Assembly (NCBI GenBank): GCA_011947345.1
Contig: JAAVTG010000579.1
Coordinates: forward strand, 248,001 to 312,000
Direction: 5' to 3'
Length of the DNA: 64,000 nt
Origin: Phytophthora quininea
Taxonomy: Eukaryota; Oomycota; Peronosporomycetes; Peronosporales; Peronosporaceae
Below, piece after piece: positions 63,769-64,000 of this stretch. Made by a program: the position numbers and the translations under genes. The stretch's first letter is position 1. The number at the start of each line of letters is the position of its first letter. Below the pieces are notes generated by a model. The model was not told where the DNA came from. It ran no database searches and saw only the letters and a program-made list of their open reading frames with translations.

Positions 63769-64000
63769 ATGGACTCCAGTGAGAGCGACTGGGAGAGCAG
63801 CTCTACGTATGGCTCCTTCACGAGTGAAACCTACAACAGCAGCTCCGAATGGACGGATGACACTGCCGTTGGCGACAACGACATATCCAGCGAGATCACC
63901 CGTGCCGTTCGTAGTGACGACAACCAATTCGAGGGCGACGACTGGGATGATGCGAACCACATAACGCTCAAGGATGCCGCGGCGAGATATGCGGAAGTGT
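63769..64000 (+). CDS. acidic hypothetical protein, partial (runs off the window)
   Basis: Open from ATG 63769 to the window end (77 codons). Starts MDSSESDWESSSTYGSFTSE, continues with Ser/Asp/Glu-rich sequence and reaches DDANHITLKDAAARYAEV, which looks like the start of a folded domain. No identification is possible from this much. Confidence 0.5.
   Translation, partial: MDSSESDWESSSTYGSFTSETYNSSSEWTDDTAVGDNDISSEITRAVRSDDNQFEGDDWDDANHITLKDAAARYAEV

Noticed and set aside
1..64000. tRNA, rRNA or other classical RNA genes
   Set aside because: I saw no cloverleaf with A/B boxes and no rRNA-like sequence by eye; a tRNA scan could not be run.

Overview
The window looks like nuclear DNA of an oomycete, most likely a Phytophthora-type genome. 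Introns are short (56-75 bp, GT...AG, one with a perfect TACTAAC branch point). Genes are compact and partly GC-rich, and several starts are preceded by TCATT(C/T)-type oomycete initiator motifs. The repeats are oomycete-like: a Ty3 chromovirus, an EEP/RT LINE, MULE and hAT relics and a Crypton-type tyrosine recombinase.

Layout. 0.4-1.5 kb: a CENATAC/CCDC84-like zinc-finger gene. 1.5-2.2 kb: a truncated copy of an IQ-motif gene whose complete version lies at 23.1-26.0 kb. 3.09-8.67 kb: a Ty3/gypsy chromovirus with 250-bp LTRs and an AGCAT target duplication. It splits a host reading frame and is itself split by a solo LTR. 8.9-12.6 kb: AT-rich, nearly gene-free. 12.59-16.08 kb: a LINE with 14-bp target duplications, also split by a solo LTR. 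16.1-23 kb: transposase debris and a hairpin cluster. 23.1-26.8 kb: the IQ/B-box gene and NAA10.

27.1-32.7 kb is the most unusual part. It holds a full-length but broken Fanzor (eukaryotic TnpB-like RNA-guided nuclease) gene. Next comes a Crypton-type tyrosine recombinase bracketed by inverted arrays of a 9-bp iteron (GTTCATACC / GGTATGAAC) at about 20-bp spacing. A C2HC zinc-finger/J-domain-like gene follows. To the right, 33.0-36.7 kb encodes a NELF-B homologue with a bromodomain inside the NELF-B fold. Two inverted sucrose-transporter-like MFS paralogues (36.8-38.3 and 43.0-44.5 kb) flank hAT debris. 45.2-59.8 kb is gene-dense: ankyrin protein, LRR-like protein, full-size ABCG/PDR transporter, EGF-like GPI protein, two-C2-domain protein and a TM9SF nonaspanin. 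The last 4 kb holds decayed fragments, a small secreted-protein frame and the start of an acidic ORF that runs off the window.

Caveat: at least a dozen otherwise convincing genes are broken by single-base frameshifts, nearly all repaired by adding one base to a short homopolymer. After that correction the total coding lengths become exact multiples of three. I read these as consensus errors in the assembly, not pseudogenization. The Fanzor relic is different: three nonsense codons, all explicable as C-to-T changes. Everything here comes from reading the sequence; no database search was run.
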